From Acidimicrobiales bacterium (GTDB lineage: Bacteria; Actinomycetota; Acidimicrobiia; Acidimicrobiales; MedAcidi-G1): DNA of 64,000 bases. The DNA lies in NCBI GenBank assembly GCA_029577135.1, contig JARQPW010000003.1:38452-102451 (forward strand), read 5' to 3'. The notes under the pieces were generated by a model. That model searched no databases, was not told where the DNA came from, and saw only the letters and a list, made by a program, of their open reading frames with translations. Position numbers and translations under genes: made by a program. Shown in pieces: positions 52,942 to 62,451 of this stretch (position 1 is the stretch's first letter; each line of letters opens with the position of its first letter).

Positions 52942-52994
52942 TGGGGGCACAGGGTAGCGACCGGAGGCGGTCCGGCCGTAGCGAGGCGCCCGGG

Positions 52995-53876
52995 TCAGGC
53001 TCGGCGGGCCGCCAGCCGGTCGACCCGCTCGGCGAGGCGCTGGCCCTCGAGCCTCCGGCACATCTCGGCGAAATGGGGCCGGGGGCCGTCCCAGCAGAGT
53101 TCGTCGACGTCGTCCATGACCGGGGCGTCGAGGTCGAGCGTGGCCAGGCGTCGGTAGAGGTCGGCGTCGTCGCGCCCCTCGGCGAGCACCGCCGCCAGGC
53201 GGGCGGCACCACGCACGGTCACGTCCCAGTCGTCGGCTTCGTCCGGGATCTCCTCGAGGTGCAGGTAGCGGGCCAACACGGTGGACGACGACTTCGCCCC
53301 CCACCCGGGCAGCCCGGGGATGCCGTCGGCGGTGTCGCCCACCAGGGCCAGGTAGTCGGGGATCGACTCGGGTCGCACGCCGAACCGGTCGATGATGCCG
53401 TCCCGGTCGTAGACCACGCCCTTGCGCCGGTCGAACTGCACGATGCGGAGCCCGTCGTCGACGACCTGGGCGAGGTCCTTGTCGGGGGTGCAGATGAGGA
53501 TCCGGTCCACCCGGGGGTCCTCGGCGGCCTTCACCGCCGCTGCGCCCATGGCGTCGTCGGCCTCGTGCTCGACCATGGCGAAGACCCGGAAGCCCGCCGC
53601 CGTGAGCACCGCCTCGAGCAGCGGGAACTGGGAGAAGAGTTCCGGCGGCACGCCCTCGCCGGTCTTGTAGCCCTCGAACATCTCGTTGCGGAAGGACTCG
53701 ACCACCTGGTCGGTGGCGACGCCGACGTGCGTGGCGCCGTCCTCGAGCATTCCGAGTATCGAGCCGACGACCGCCCGGGTGGCCGCCACCTCGACGCCGT
53801 CGGCTGTCACGTGTGACGGCACCGCGAAGTGGTGGCGGAACAACTCGTACGTCCCGTCGACGAGGTGGACCTCCAC
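52995..53876 (-). CDS. 5'-3' exonuclease (PolA N-terminal-like, FEN family)
   Basis: 293 aa from GTG at 53876, with GGAGG upstream. EVHLVDGTYELFRHHFAVPS holds the first metal Asp; EADDAMGAAAVKAAED, CTPDKDLAQVV and LALVGDTADGIPGLPGWGAK (H3TH loop) hold the rest. Stand-alone form of the Pol I 5' nuclease; roles in Okazaki flap or repair processing are likely. Confidence 0.9.
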   Translation of the reverse strand: MEVHLVDGTYELFRHHFAVPSHVTADGVEVAATRAVVGSILGMLEDGATHVGVATDQVVESFRNEMFEGYKTGEGVPPELFSQFPLLEAVLTAAGFRVFAMVEHEADDAMGAAAVKAAEDPRVDRILICTPDKDLAQVVDDGLRIVQFDRRKGVVYDRDGIIDRFGVRPESIPDYLALVGDTADGIPGLPGWGAKSSSTVLARYLHLEEIPDEADDWDVTVRGAARLAAVLAEGRDDADLYRRLATLDLDAPVMDDVDELCWDGPRPHFAEMCRRLEGQRLAERVDRLAARRA

Positions 53877-53922
53877 GCTGCGCCTCCTGCCTTCCGGACG
53901 TTCTCGGACCTGTCGCCCCGCG

Positions 53923-54330
53923 CTAGCGCGGTTCCTCGACCAGTTCGATGAGGGTGCCGAAGGAGCCCTTCGGGTGGACGAAGGCGACGGTGGTGCCCCG
54001 GGATCCGGGCCGGGGCGCCTCGTCGATGGCCCGTCCACCGGCGGCCACGATGGCGGCGAGTGCCTCGGCGCAGTCGTCGACCCGGTAGCCGACGTGGTGG
54101 ATGCCCTCGCCGCGCTTCTCGAGAAACCGGCTGATCGGCGAGTCGGGTCGGGTTCCCGTGGTGAGTTGGAGGTAGGACTCGCCCACCCGCACCAGGGCCT
54201 CCTCGACGCCGTCCTGTTCGACGACCTCCCGGTGGCAGACCTCGGCGCCGAAGGCCCGGGCGTGGTAGTCGATTGCTGCCTCGAGGTCGTGGACGGCGAT
54301 GGCGACGTGGTCGATCTGGGTCAGCAGCAT
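53923..54330 (-). CDS. mce: Methylmalonyl-CoA epimerase
   Basis: 135-aa VOC-fold protein. QIDHVAIAVHDLEAAIDYH starts with the metal His; GIHHVGYRVDD and GTLIELVEE supply further ligands. It interconverts (S)- and (R)-methylmalonyl-CoA between propionyl-CoA carboxylase and the mutase. Lies in the same leftward group as the carboxylase subunits; the mutase is not here. Confidence 0.93.
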   Translation of the reverse strand: MLLTQIDHVAIAVHDLEAAIDYHARAFGAEVCHREVVEQDGVEEALVRVGESYLQLTTGTRPDSPISRFLEKRGEGIHHVGYRVDDCAEALAAIVAAGGRAIDEAPRPGSRGTTVAFVHPKGSFGTLIELVEEPR

Positions 54331-54447
54331 GCGGTGTCCTCGTGGTCGGGGCGTCGGCAGGTCATGGAGCGCCGAACCACGGCCATCGTGGCATGTCGCG
54401 GGAACCTCTCACGCAATTCGGGCGGGCCTGTGGAAAACCTGCATGAC

Positions 54448-54479
54448 TTGTCATGATCTCGTAAATGTTGTAATATGAT
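54448..54479 (+). promoter_or_regulatory. AT-rich promoter for the 54486 ncRNA
   Basis: TATGAT at 54474-54479 is a strong -10 in an AT-rich pocket (TCGTAAATGTTGTAATATGAT) that stands out in this GC-rich DNA. TTGTCA at 54448-54453 is the best -35 but leaves a long 20-bp spacer, so the -35 assignment is uncertain. Transcription would start near 54486. Confidence 0.6.
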
Positions 54480-54485
54480 CACAAC

Positions 54486-54582
54486 ACGTTGGGAATACCC
54501 CTCCACCCAACCAAGGGAAGCGCCCTCCGAGGGTTGCCGGTACCGCCCGCAACCGGCCCCGGGGGGCGTTTCCATTTTTTTC
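54486..54582 (+). ncRNA. Structured small RNA, probably 6C-type, with intrinsic terminator
   Basis: Predicted about 97-nt RNA. Stem 1 is GTTGGG/CCCAAC (54488-54493, 54506-54511) with a C-rich loop AATACCCCTCCA. A second C-rich segment, AAGGGAAGCGCCCTCC, follows. CGCCCTCC (54521-54528) pairs with GGGGGGCG (54561-54568) around an inner GGTTGC/GCAACC stem, and then comes TTTCCATTTTTTT. C-rich loops plus a terminator fit the actinobacterial 6C RNA family; I cannot run a covariance search. No protein gene is seen in 54331-54617. Confidence 0.6.
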
Positions 54583-54617
54583 TGGCTCGTTCTCCGACCG
54601 CCGCTGGACCAACCGCC

Positions 54618-55220
54618 TCAGTCGCCACCGAGCCTGCGCCGGCCCTCGAACGCCCGGCCCAACGTCAGCTCGTCGGCGTACTCAAGGTCACCGCCCACCG
54701 GAAGGCCACTGGCGATCTTGGTGACCTCCACCCCCAGCGGCTCCAGCAGCCGCGCCAGGTACATGGCGGTGGCCTCGCCCTCGATGTTGGGGTTCGTCGC
54801 CAGGATCACCTCGACCACCTCCTCGTCTCCGAGTCGGGCGAGGAGTTCCCTGATGCGGAGTTGGTCCGGCCCGACCCCGTCGATGGGGCTGATCGAACCA
54901 CCGAGCACGTGGTAGCGACCCCGGAACTCGGCCGTGCGCTCGACCGCCACCACGTCGCGCGGCTCCTCGACGACGCACAGCACCGAGCCCTCCCGCCGCG
55001 CATCCGTACAGATGCCGCAGAGGTCACCCTCGGCGATGTTGAAGCACCGGCTGCAGAACCGCACCCGGGAACGCATCTCGACGATGGCCGTCGTCAGTCG
55101 CTCAACTTCGGCGGGGTCGGACTCGAGGAGGTGGAAGGCGAGGCGCTGCGCCGACCGGGGGCCGATCCCCGGCAGGCGACCCAGTTCGTCGATGACCTGC
55201 TGGACGGCGTCGGCGTACAC
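54618..55220 (-). CDS. recR: Recombination protein RecR
   Basis: 200 aa from GTG. Helix-hairpin-helix in [20 protein letters not shown] (13-32), zinc finger C56, C59, C68, C71 (CSRCF..CGIC), Toprim [12 protein letters not shown] with [17 protein letters not shown], and a C-terminal [17 protein letters not shown] motif. Works with RecF/RecO in gap repair. Directly downstream of dnaX, the common bacterial order. Confidence 0.96.
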   Translation of the reverse strand: MYADAVQQVIDELGRLPGIGPRSAQRLAFHLLESDPAEVERLTTAIVEMRSRVRFCSRCFNIAEGDLCGICTDARREGSVLCVVEEPRDVVAVERTAEFRGRYHVLGGSISPIDGVGPDQLRIRELLARLGDEEVVEVILATNPNIEGEATAMYLARLLEPLGVEVTKIASGLPVGGDLEYADELTLGRAFEGRRRLGGD

Positions 55221-55242
55221 GGTGGACGGGATCCCGGTCGGA

Positions 55243-56988
55243 TTAGTCGGACTCGACGACGCTCACGCCGGGGAACGCCTCGCTGATGCGTTCGACGGCG
55301 GAGCCGACCGCTGCGTCGGCATCTACCAGCTCGCCGGGATCGATGGACTCGTCGTCCTCGTCGGCGGCATCCTTCGAGATCGTCTCGGTCGCCGACTTTC
55401 CGTCGCCGCGTCGCTGAGGCGGCCGGGTCGCCCCCTCGTCGACCACCAGGCGGATCGGAACGGCCACTCCGAACTGCTCCGCCAGGGCCCCCTCGACCTC
55501 GCCCACCAACTCGGTACACCGCATCAGGTGCGGCTTGTTCGGGAGGGCCAGGACCGCCACGCCGTCGACGACCTCGGTGAACCGCCCGATGGCGAACCTG
55601 GCCTTCGCCCTCTTGCTGAGGCGGGCGAGGACCTCGTCTCCCCACGCCAGGGCCAGCGCATCGCGGTCGGGGAGGTCGCCCGTGGCGACCGCCGTCGCTG
55701 GTGCGGGGGCCGCCTCGGCAGGTGGCTCAGATTTCGCCTCGGCAGCGGGCTCGGGCGCCCCACGGGAGGCGAGGGTCTCGCGGGCCCTGGCCGCCGGCCC
55801 GCTCCGGGACCGCTTCGGCGGCACCGGTGGCGGCGCGGCTGCCGGCACCCCGGCCGGCCGGCCCTCGGCCAGGACCTGCTCGAGTTGTTCGACGCGTCGG
55901 ACCAGGTCGTCGACGACCGCCGAGTCGGTGGGTGACGTCAGGGGTGCACCATCATTCGCTGCCGTGAGCCGGACCAGGGCGATCTCGAGGTCCACCCGGG
56001 GATCGGGCGCCCGGCGCATGTCGACCAGGGCGATGCCGAGGACCTCGAGGGCCCGCGTGATCGTGGCCGGGGGGAGCGACACAGCGAACGACTCGGCCCG
56101 GGACCGGTCGTCGTCGGAGAGCTGCTCGGGCGGCACGCCCATGCGGACGAGGAAGGCATCGCGCAGTGCCGACAACAGCGCCTCGCCCAAGACCCGGGGC
56201 TCGCGTCCGCGCGAGATGCCCGAGGCGACCGCACCCAGCGCCGCCGTGGCGTCCGAGCCGGCGAGGGCGGCGAGCAGGTCGGCGGTCGTGGAGTCGTCGG
56301 AGGTGGACCCACCCGCCACCGCCCGGTCAAGGGCGGAGAGGGCGTCGCGCGCCGAGCCGCGGCCGGCCCGCACGGCATGTGCCTGACCCTCCTCGTCCAC
56401 GTCGAGGCCGGCGTCGACGACCACGTCGGCGACCAACGATGCGAGTTCCCCGGCCGACAGCAGGCCCAGTTCGAGATGCTGGGATCGGCTGCGGATGGTC
56501 TCGACGACCTTGTGGGGCTCGGTGGTGGCGAGCACGAACACGACGTGGCCGGGCGGCTCCTCAAGCGTCTTGAGGAGGGCGTTCTCGGCCCCCTGGGTGA
56601 GCATGTGGACCTCGTCGAGGAGGTACACCTTCGTCCGGCCCGGCGTGCCGAGGGCGACCTTCGCCAGGAGGTCGCGGATGTCGTCGACCTTGTTGTTGGA
56701 TGCGGCATCGAGCTCGTGCAGGTCGAAGGACCGGCCGGCGTCGATCGCCACACAAGACTCGCACTCGCAGCAGGGCTCGCCGTCGGCCGGCGACGTGCAG
56801 TTGAGCGCCTTGGCGAGGATCCGGGCGGCGCTGGTCTTGCCGGTGCCCCGGGGCCCGCTCAGGAGGTAGGCGTGGTGGACACGGTCCTCGCGGACGGCGT
56901 TGCGGAGCGCCGCGACGACATGGTCCTGCCCCCGGATCTCGTCGAACCGGCGCGGTCGGTAGCGGCGGTAGAGGGCCGTGTATTCCAT
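55243..56988 (-). CDS. dnaX: DNA polymerase III gamma/tau subunit
   Basis: 581-aa clamp-loader ATPase: [19 protein letters not shown] (8-26), P-loop GPRGTGKTS (45-53), zinc cysteines C64, C73, C76, C79, [20 protein letters not shown] (Walker B region) and the SRSQHLELG sensor. An Ala/Pro-rich linker (about 370-430) leads to the C-terminal polymerase-binding region. No obvious slippery frameshift site for a gamma form was noted. Confidence 0.95.
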   Translation of the reverse strand: MEYTALYRRYRPRRFDEIRGQDHVVAALRNAVREDRVHHAYLLSGPRGTGKTSAARILAKALNCTSPADGEPCCECESCVAIDAGRSFDLHELDAASNNKVDDIRDLLAKVALGTPGRTKVYLLDEVHMLTQGAENALLKTLEEPPGHVVFVLATTEPHKVVETIRSRSQHLELGLLSAGELASLVADVVVDAGLDVDEEGQAHAVRAGRGSARDALSALDRAVAGGSTSDDSTTADLLAALAGSDATAALGAVASGISRGREPRVLGEALLSALRDAFLVRMGVPPEQLSDDDRSRAESFAVSLPPATITRALEVLGIALVDMRRAPDPRVDLEIALVRLTAANDGAPLTSPTDSAVVDDLVRRVEQLEQVLAEGRPAGVPAAAPPPVPPKRSRSGPAARARETLASRGAPEPAAEAKSEPPAEAAPAPATAVATGDLPDRDALALAWGDEVLARLSKRAKARFAIGRFTEVVDGVAVLALPNKPHLMRCTELVGEVEGALAEQFGVAVPIRLVVDEGATRPPQRRGDGKSATETISKDAADEDDESIDPGELVDADAAVGSAVERISEAFPGVSVVESD

Positions 56989-57048
56989 GCACCGCTCACC
57001 CTACAGCGGCACCGCGACACGCTCGGGGGCGTGTCGCGGGCCACCGCG

Positions 57049-57137
57049 TGGCGGAGGGAGTGGGATTCGAACCCACGGTGACCAGGGGCCACACACGCTT
57101 TCCAAGCGTGCCGATTCGTCCGCTCTCGCATCCCTCC
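57049..57137 (-). tRNA. tRNA-Ser (anticodon GGA)
   Basis: Minus-strand cloverleaf of 89 nt with encoded CCA. Acceptor GGAGGGA pairs with TCCCTCC, the anticodon loop CTTGGAA gives GGA, the variable arm is long, and the T arm is GTGGG-TTCGAAT-CCCAC. Confidence 0.94.
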
Positions 57138-57250
57138 GGGCCCCGCCCGGAGGCGGATTCCGGAGGCAAGGCTAGCGGCCACTCCCCCGACGGGAGCAGG
57201 GCAGCGGTGCGTCGGGGCACGGTGGGAACAGGCGGGTATCGTCTCGACAC

Positions 57251-57388
57251 ACACCCGTCTTCGAGTGTGGCGGTCGGGTCCTGTGCGACCGGGGCCCGTG
57301 AACCGGGTCAGGGCCGGAAGGCAGCAGCTCCCAGCGGAACCCCCGGGGTGCCGCAGATCACCTGGCCGCCACGCTCGAGGACGGGTGT
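57251..57388 (+). ncRNA. ffs: Signal recognition particle RNA (4.5S-type)
   Basis: The core GTCAGGGCCGGAAGGCAGCA is the universal SRP domain-IV element that binds Ffh, with the GGTCCTGTGCGACC segment upstream of it. The 5' end ACACCCGTCTTCGAGTGTGG pairs with the 3' end GCTCGAGGACGGGTGT, closing a rod of about 138 nt. A TATCGT element sits 10 bp upstream as a likely -10. Confidence 0.93.
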
Positions 57389-57416
57389 GGCGCGGTCCGC
57401 ACCTATCGTCGTCGTC

Positions 57417-57863
57417 ATGGACGACGAGGCGCTGATGGGCATCGCCCTCGACGAGGCCCGCATGGCGGCTGCTGCCGGTGAGGTCCCCATCGGTGCGGTG
57501 GTCGTCGTCGACGACGAGGTCGTCGCCCGCCGCCACAACGAACGGGAGTCCACCGGCGATCCCACGGCCCACGCCGAGGTGCTTGCACTGCGCGACGCCG
57601 CTGAGGCAACCGGCTCGTGGCGGCTGGCGGGAGCCACGCTCGTGGTCACCCTCGAGCCCTGCCCGATGTGTGCCGGCGCCGCCTGGGCGGCACGGATCGG
57701 ACGGGTCGTCTATGGCGGGGCGAACCTCGACGCAGGGGCGCTGGGCTCGCTCTACCACCTGGGAACCGACCCCCGCCTGAACCACGAGTTCCCCGTGACC
57801 CACGATGTGCGCGCCGACGAGTGCATGGATCTCCTGGTGAACTTCTTCGCCGATCGCCGCTGA
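57417..57863 (+). CDS. tadA: tRNA-specific adenosine deaminase
   Basis: 148-aa zinc deaminase that makes inosine at tRNA(Arg) position 34. GEVPIGAVVV, the HAE motif (H52, E54) and PCPMCAGAA (C82, C85) form the active site. Lies 28 bp after the SRP RNA and 47 bp before tRNA-Ser, a common actinobacterial arrangement. Not related to the pilus TadA at 18319. Confidence 0.93.
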   Translation: MDDEALMGIALDEARMAAAAGEVPIGAVVVVDDEVVARRHNERESTGDPTAHAEVLALRDAAEATGSWRLAGATLVVTLEPCPMCAGAAWAARIGRVVYGGANLDAGALGSLYHLGTDPRLNHEFPVTHDVRADECMDLLVNFFADRR

Positions 57864-57910
57864 CCGGAACACCGTTGGCCGGGTTCCGGCCGCTGGCTAG
57901 CCTCGTCGGT

Positions 57911-58000
57911 GGAAGGTTGCCAGAGCGGACGAATGGGGCGGCCTCGAAAGCCGTTGTGGCCTCCGGGTCACCATGGGTTCAAATCCCATACCTTCCGCCA
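57911..58000 (+). tRNA. tRNA-Ser (anticodon CGA)
   Basis: 90-nt cloverleaf with encoded CCA. Acceptor GGAAGGT pairs with ACCTTCC; the anticodon loop CTCGAAA gives CGA; long variable arm; T arm ATGGG-TTCAAAT-CCCAT. Confidence 0.94.
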
Positions 58001-58075
58001 CGTCGATGACCCCGGCAGTTCCCCGGAACGAGTCCGGGGTCATCACGCGTCAGGGTCCTGGCCCGAAAAGTCCGC

Positions 58076-60877
58076 TCAGTCCGCCTTGTAGGAGGTCGCC
58101 TTCGGCTTGACGGGGCGGGCGAACCAGAGCGGTCGGCGCAGGCCGCCGGGGCCGGGGCCGGGACGGGTCTTGGCCAGCCACTCCTCGAACACGGCGTGCG
58201 AGGCGTCGGTATCGACCACGACGTCGCCGTACTCGTCGCCGGGCTGCGCCGGACCCACCGTCACCCGCTGCAGCCAGCAGTGCATGCCGCTCACCGGATC
58301 GGGCTGCACCGGGAACGTCAGGTTCTGGTGGACGCCCGTGTCGGTCCACCAGATGCGGCCGGTATCCGGCTCGTCGCTGTCGTACGGCTGGTTGCCGTGC
58401 TCGCGGCGCAGGCGCCAGCGGCCGTCGGCATCCCGGTCGATCGACGCCTTGCCGGCACCCCAGGAGCGCGCCCTGTCCTCGTCGAGGCGCCAACGGCCCA
58501 TGTGGTGGCTGGCCGCCACGACGCCCGGCCGGATGCCCTCGGTGCGCCAGGCGACGATCACGAAGTGGCCGATCCGGGTGGTGATCCGGACGAGCCCGTT
58601 CTCCTCGATGCCGAGCTCCTCGGCGTCGCTTGGATGGACCCACAGCGGGTGGCGGTGGCTGATCTCGTTGAGCCACTGGGAGTTGGCCGAGCGGGTGTGG
58701 ATCAGCGTCGGGATCCGGAAGGTGGGGACGAGGATCCGCTCGCCGGCAGAGAAGTCGAGGTCCTCCCAGTGGACCTGGCTCCTGATGAACGTCGGGGTGG
58801 CGTACTCGGGCCAGCCCCAGTCGCGCATCGTCTCGGAGAACAACTCGAGCTTCTTGGACGGGGTCGGGAACCCCAACTTGGCCTCACCGTCGATGTCGAC
58901 CGCCGGCGAGCCGTCGCCGACGAACGGCATGTGACCGCTGATCTCGTCGAGTGAGCCGTAGGAGCCGGCGGTTCCGGGCATTCGGTAGACACCCTGCTTG
59001 TCCTTCACGGTGCCGACCAGGTCAGCGTCATCGACCATCCGCTCGTAGACCCGGTACTGGTCGCCGGGCAGCGAGAAGGCGCCCTTGCGGCGCATGTACT
59101 CGAGCGGTGTGAGGCCCTCGGCCGCGGCGGCCTCGGGGAGGCCCGGGACCGAGCCCTCAAAGAGCATCGTGTAGTACTCGTCGAGCGTGAGGGGCGTGCC
59201 GGGGTTCCTACGGCTCTCGAACTGGCGGCGGATTCCGAGCGAACCGTCGGGGTCGATGCGCCACGACAGGTCGATCCAGAACTCCTGCTCCTCCCAGACC
59301 TCACCGGGATTGGCCTCGTAGGTGCGGTCGAAGGACTCGCCCTCGAGTTCGCCATGGCGGCGCAGCACCGGCTGGCGGAAGCCGATCCACCTGCCGTTGT
59401 GTGTCTCGAAGCTGCCGACGTCGTGGCGCTCGGAGCCGACGCCCATGGGCAGCACGTAGTCGGCGTACCACGCCGACTCGCTCCAGGTCGGGGTGAGCGC
59501 CACATGGCAGCCCACCTTCTCGGGGTCGGCGAGCACTTCGAGCCACGTGAAGCCGTCGGGGTTGGTCCAGAGCGGGTTGTAGACCCGGGTGAAGTAGGTG
59601 TCGAGCTTCCCGCGTCCGGACTTGAGGAAGTGCGGCAGCAGGATCGACAGTTCGTGGTGCGTCAGCGGGTACTCGGCGGGCCAGGTCAGATCGTTCCACT
59701 CGCCCTGGGGCTCGGGGTGGATCGGGGTGGCCGGCATGAACTTGTTCCAGCCGTTGGCGTTGGTGCCGCCTTCGGTGCCGACGCTGCCGGTGAGCACGGT
59801 GACGAACCAGAGGCAGCGCGCCACCTGCCAGCCGCCCTCGTTGCCGGCCGACGATGCCCGCCAGGTGTGGCTGGCGAAGCCGCCGAGGCCCTCGCCGATC
59901 ACCCGGGCGACCTCGCGGATGCGGTCCTCGTCAATGCCGCACACCCGGGCCGCCTCGGCCGGCGTGTAGTCGGCGTAGTGGTCGAGCAGTGCGGGTCCGA
60001 CGTTGTCGAACACCGGCTCGAGGTCGGGGCGGGTCTCGGCGAGGTAGGTCTGCCAGTTGACCCAGCGCTCGACGAACTCCCGGTCCCAGGTGTCGTTCTG
60101 GATGAGCAGTCGGGCGATGGCGAGCAGCAGGAACGCCTCGGTGCCGGGCCAGGCCGAGAACCAGTGGTCGGCCTGCGACGCCGTGTTCGACAGCCGCGGG
60201 TCGATGCAGATGATCGTGGCGCCGTTCTTCTGCCCCTCGAGGATCCTCTGGGCGTGGGGGTTGAAGTAGTGCCCGGCCTCGAGGTGTGCGGAGATGAGGA
60301 AGATGACCTTGGCGTTGGCGAAGTCGGCCGACGGCCGGTCAAAGCCCATCCAGGTGGCGAAGCCGACGCGTGCGCCACTGGAACAGATGTTGGTGTGGCT
60401 GTTCATGCCGTCGATGCCCCACGAGTGCAGGACCCGTTCCATGTAGGTGTCGTCGCCCATCCGGCCGACGTGGTACATGACCTCGTGCCCCCGGTCCTCC
60501 CGGAAGGCCTTCCCGATGCGCCCACCGATCTCGTCGAGGGCCTGGTCCCAGGTGATGCGCTCCCACAGTCCCTCGCCGCGGTCGCCGACCCGCTTCATGG
60601 GGTACAGGATCCGCTCGGGGTCCTCGACCTGGTTGAGGGTGGCCGGACCCTTGGCGCAGTTGCGGCCCCGGCTGGCGGGGTGGACGGGGTTGCCCTCGAA
60701 CTTGGCGATCCTGCCGGTGTCCTTGTCGACGTAGGCCAGCAGCCCGCAGTTGGCCTCGCAGTTGAAGCAGGTGGTCGGCACCAGGCGGTAGCGGCGCTCG
60801 ACCCTGCGGGGCCAGGCCTTGGCGTCGAGGGCGTGGTGGTCGTCCCACTGGTCCTCGGGCGGGTAGGCGGTCAGCAC
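58076..60877 (-). CDS. Molybdopterin oxidoreductase, CISM catalytic subunit
   Basis: 933 aa from GTG at 60877, 13 bp after the FeS-NrfD gene. N-terminal [4Fe-4S] ligands C37, C40, C44 and C74 (TCFNCEANCG..GRNCAKGP). The Mo ligand position reads HTNICSSGARVG with Cys165. Later motifs: PRLSNTASQADHWFSAWPGT, SSAGNEGGWQVARCLWF, GSVGTEGGTNANGW, PLWVHPSDAEELGIEENGLV. No Tat signal is seen, so the enzyme probably faces the cytoplasm. The substrate cannot be told from sequence; formate, polysulfide or arsenic-oxyanion groups are all possible. Confidence 0.88.
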   Translation of the reverse strand: MLTAYPPEDQWDDHHALDAKAWPRRVERRYRLVPTTCFNCEANCGLLAYVDKDTGRIAKFEGNPVHPASRGRNCAKGPATLNQVEDPERILYPMKRVGDRGEGLWERITWDQALDEIGGRIGKAFREDRGHEVMYHVGRMGDDTYMERVLHSWGIDGMNSHTNICSSGARVGFATWMGFDRPSADFANAKVIFLISAHLEAGHYFNPHAQRILEGQKNGATIICIDPRLSNTASQADHWFSAWPGTEAFLLLAIARLLIQNDTWDREFVERWVNWQTYLAETRPDLEPVFDNVGPALLDHYADYTPAEAARVCGIDEDRIREVARVIGEGLGGFASHTWRASSAGNEGGWQVARCLWFVTVLTGSVGTEGGTNANGWNKFMPATPIHPEPQGEWNDLTWPAEYPLTHHELSILLPHFLKSGRGKLDTYFTRVYNPLWTNPDGFTWLEVLADPEKVGCHVALTPTWSESAWYADYVLPMGVGSERHDVGSFETHNGRWIGFRQPVLRRHGELEGESFDRTYEANPGEVWEEQEFWIDLSWRIDPDGSLGIRRQFESRRNPGTPLTLDEYYTMLFEGSVPGLPEAAAAEGLTPLEYMRRKGAFSLPGDQYRVYERMVDDADLVGTVKDKQGVYRMPGTAGSYGSLDEISGHMPFVGDGSPAVDIDGEAKLGFPTPSKKLELFSETMRDWGWPEYATPTFIRSQVHWEDLDFSAGERILVPTFRIPTLIHTRSANSQWLNEISHRHPLWVHPSDAEELGIEENGLVRITTRIGHFVIVAWRTEGIRPGVVAASHHMGRWRLDEDRARSWGAGKASIDRDADGRWRLRREHGNQPYDSDEPDTGRIWWTDTGVHQNLTFPVQPDPVSGMHCWLQRVTVGPAQPGDEYGDVVVDTDASHAVFEEWLAKTRPGPGPGGLRRPLWFARPVKPKATSYKAD

Positions 60878-60890
60878 GGCAGCAGGTCCG

Positions 60891-62408
60891 TCATGAGAGC
60901 GGCACCGACTGGCCGGCCCGCAGGTATGCGTCCTCGTAGGCGAACAGGCCGGCGAGCGCACAGAGGCCACCGAGCGCCGCCGGCACCTCGCCGAAGAACT
61001 GGAGCGGGAGGACGAGCAGGGTCAGGAACAACCACAGCAGGAACCGGGTGCGCTGCGCCCCCCGGGTCAGGTCGGCGATCGCCATCGTGACGTGTCGCGA
61101 GTGGCGGCCCCGGATCTCGACGACCACGAGCACCATGTTGGCAACGAGGCCGACCACCAGCATCGCCTGCACCGCTGCGATCCCGGGCACCACCACGAAC
61201 AGGTCCAGGACCATCGTCGCTGCGCCGCCGGCAACCACGGCCTGCGCCAGGAGGGTCGGGAGCAGGATCCGCTGCTGCCAGAGGTCGCGTCCCTCGCACT
61301 GGGCGAACAGGAATGCCGTGTAGCCGGCTGTGCCGAGGGCGAGCAGCACGGTCGGCGGGACCAGTAGGGGAAACGCCCAACCGGCGCCGGCCAGGCCGGC
61401 GACCCACCAGGCGGCGAGGCACACGGCGAAGCCGGCCAGGACGTAGGCGCCCTTGACCAGCCACGAGCTGCGGTTGCCGCGGGTGATGAGGTAGTGGAAG
61501 CGCCGGGGCTGCTTGAGGTCGCCGACCAGCAGGGCCCCGGTGAGGGCGAGGAAGGCGCCGGCGACCATCGGTGGCACGACGCCGACGGCGGCCTGTTCCG
61601 AGCCGTGGCCGAGCACCACCAACAGCGATGCGACCAGCATCACCCCGGCGGCGACGGCCTTGGTGACCAGGTAGCCGGACACCATCGAGCCCCAGGTGGG
61701 CTTGTGCTGGGTGGTGTAGACGGTGCGGGCCATGTCGGCACCGTCCTCGCGGGAGGGTGCGGCGGTGAGCGCCACGGAGGTCGGCGTGGAGTGTGCCGGC
61801 GTGGTGTCGGCCCAGATGAGGCCGTCGGCGGCGATGGCCGAGGCAAGCGGGTCGAGCGACGAGGGATCGGCGTCCTTGTAGATCACCTTGGGGAGGGTCT
61901 TCTGCTCGGGTGTCCGCACGTTGCCCTCGCCGCTGGCGAAGAGGCGGGAGATCTCTGAGTCGGGGTCGTCGAGGTCGCCGACCCGGATGGCCTGCGTCGG
62001 GCAGACGACCACGCACGACGGCTCGAGCCCCTCCTCGATCCGGTGGTTGCAGAAGTTGCACTTGTGGGCTGTGGAGGTGGCCGGGTTGATGTAGATGGCG
62101 TCGTAGGGGCAGGCGTTGATGCACGCCTTGCAGCCGATGCAGTTGCCGTCGTCGAAGTCGACCACGCCGTTGTCGGCACGGAACAGCGCCGACGTCGGGC
62201 AGATGGCCATGCAGGGCGCGTCGTCGCACTGGTTGCAACGCATGACCGAGAAGTGCCGCTCGGTGTCCGGGAAGGAGCCGGTCTCGACGTATTTGACCCA
62301 GGTCCGGTTGACGCCGAGCGGCACGTCGTGTTCGCTCTTGCACGCCACCGTGCAGGCGTGGCAGCCGATGCAGCTGCCCGAATCGAGCACGAAGCCCAGG
62401 CGTGTCAT
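60891..62408 (-). CDS. Fused four-cluster ferredoxin and NrfD-like membrane anchor
   Basis: 505 aa. Residues 1-140 are a DmsB/NrfC-like ferredoxin with sixteen cysteines in four groups: C13/16/19/23, C58/61/66/70, C90/93/96/100, C117/120/132/136. After a linker (about 150-230) come eight or so helices of the NrfD/PsrC type (WGSMVSGYLVTKAVAAGVML, ending LCALAGLFAYEDAYLR). These parts are normally two subunits. Electrons would pass between the quinone pool and the molybdoenzyme downstream. Confidence 0.88.
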   Translation of the reverse strand: MTRLGFVLDSGSCIGCHACTVACKSEHDVPLGVNRTWVKYVETGSFPDTERHFSVMRCNQCDDAPCMAICPTSALFRADNGVVDFDDGNCIGCKACINACPYDAIYINPATSTAHKCNFCNHRIEEGLEPSCVVVCPTQAIRVGDLDDPDSEISRLFASGEGNVRTPEQKTLPKVIYKDADPSSLDPLASAIAADGLIWADTTPAHSTPTSVALTAAPSREDGADMARTVYTTQHKPTWGSMVSGYLVTKAVAAGVMLVASLLVVLGHGSEQAAVGVVPPMVAGAFLALTGALLVGDLKQPRRFHYLITRGNRSSWLVKGAYVLAGFAVCLAAWWVAGLAGAGWAFPLLVPPTVLLALGTAGYTAFLFAQCEGRDLWQQRILLPTLLAQAVVAGGAATMVLDLFVVVPGIAAVQAMLVVGLVANMVLVVVEIRGRHSRHVTMAIADLTRGAQRTRFLLWLFLTLLVLPLQFFGEVPAALGGLCALAGLFAYEDAYLRAGQSVPLS

Positions 62409-62451
62409 GGGATCAGGCAGTCCTCTCGGATTAGCGACACCTGGGAGCCCG

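Noticed and set aside
58076..60877. Selenocysteine in the molybdoenzyme
   Set aside because: The metal-ligand codon is a Cys codon in the HTNICSSGARVG motif and there is no in-frame UGA through the gene.
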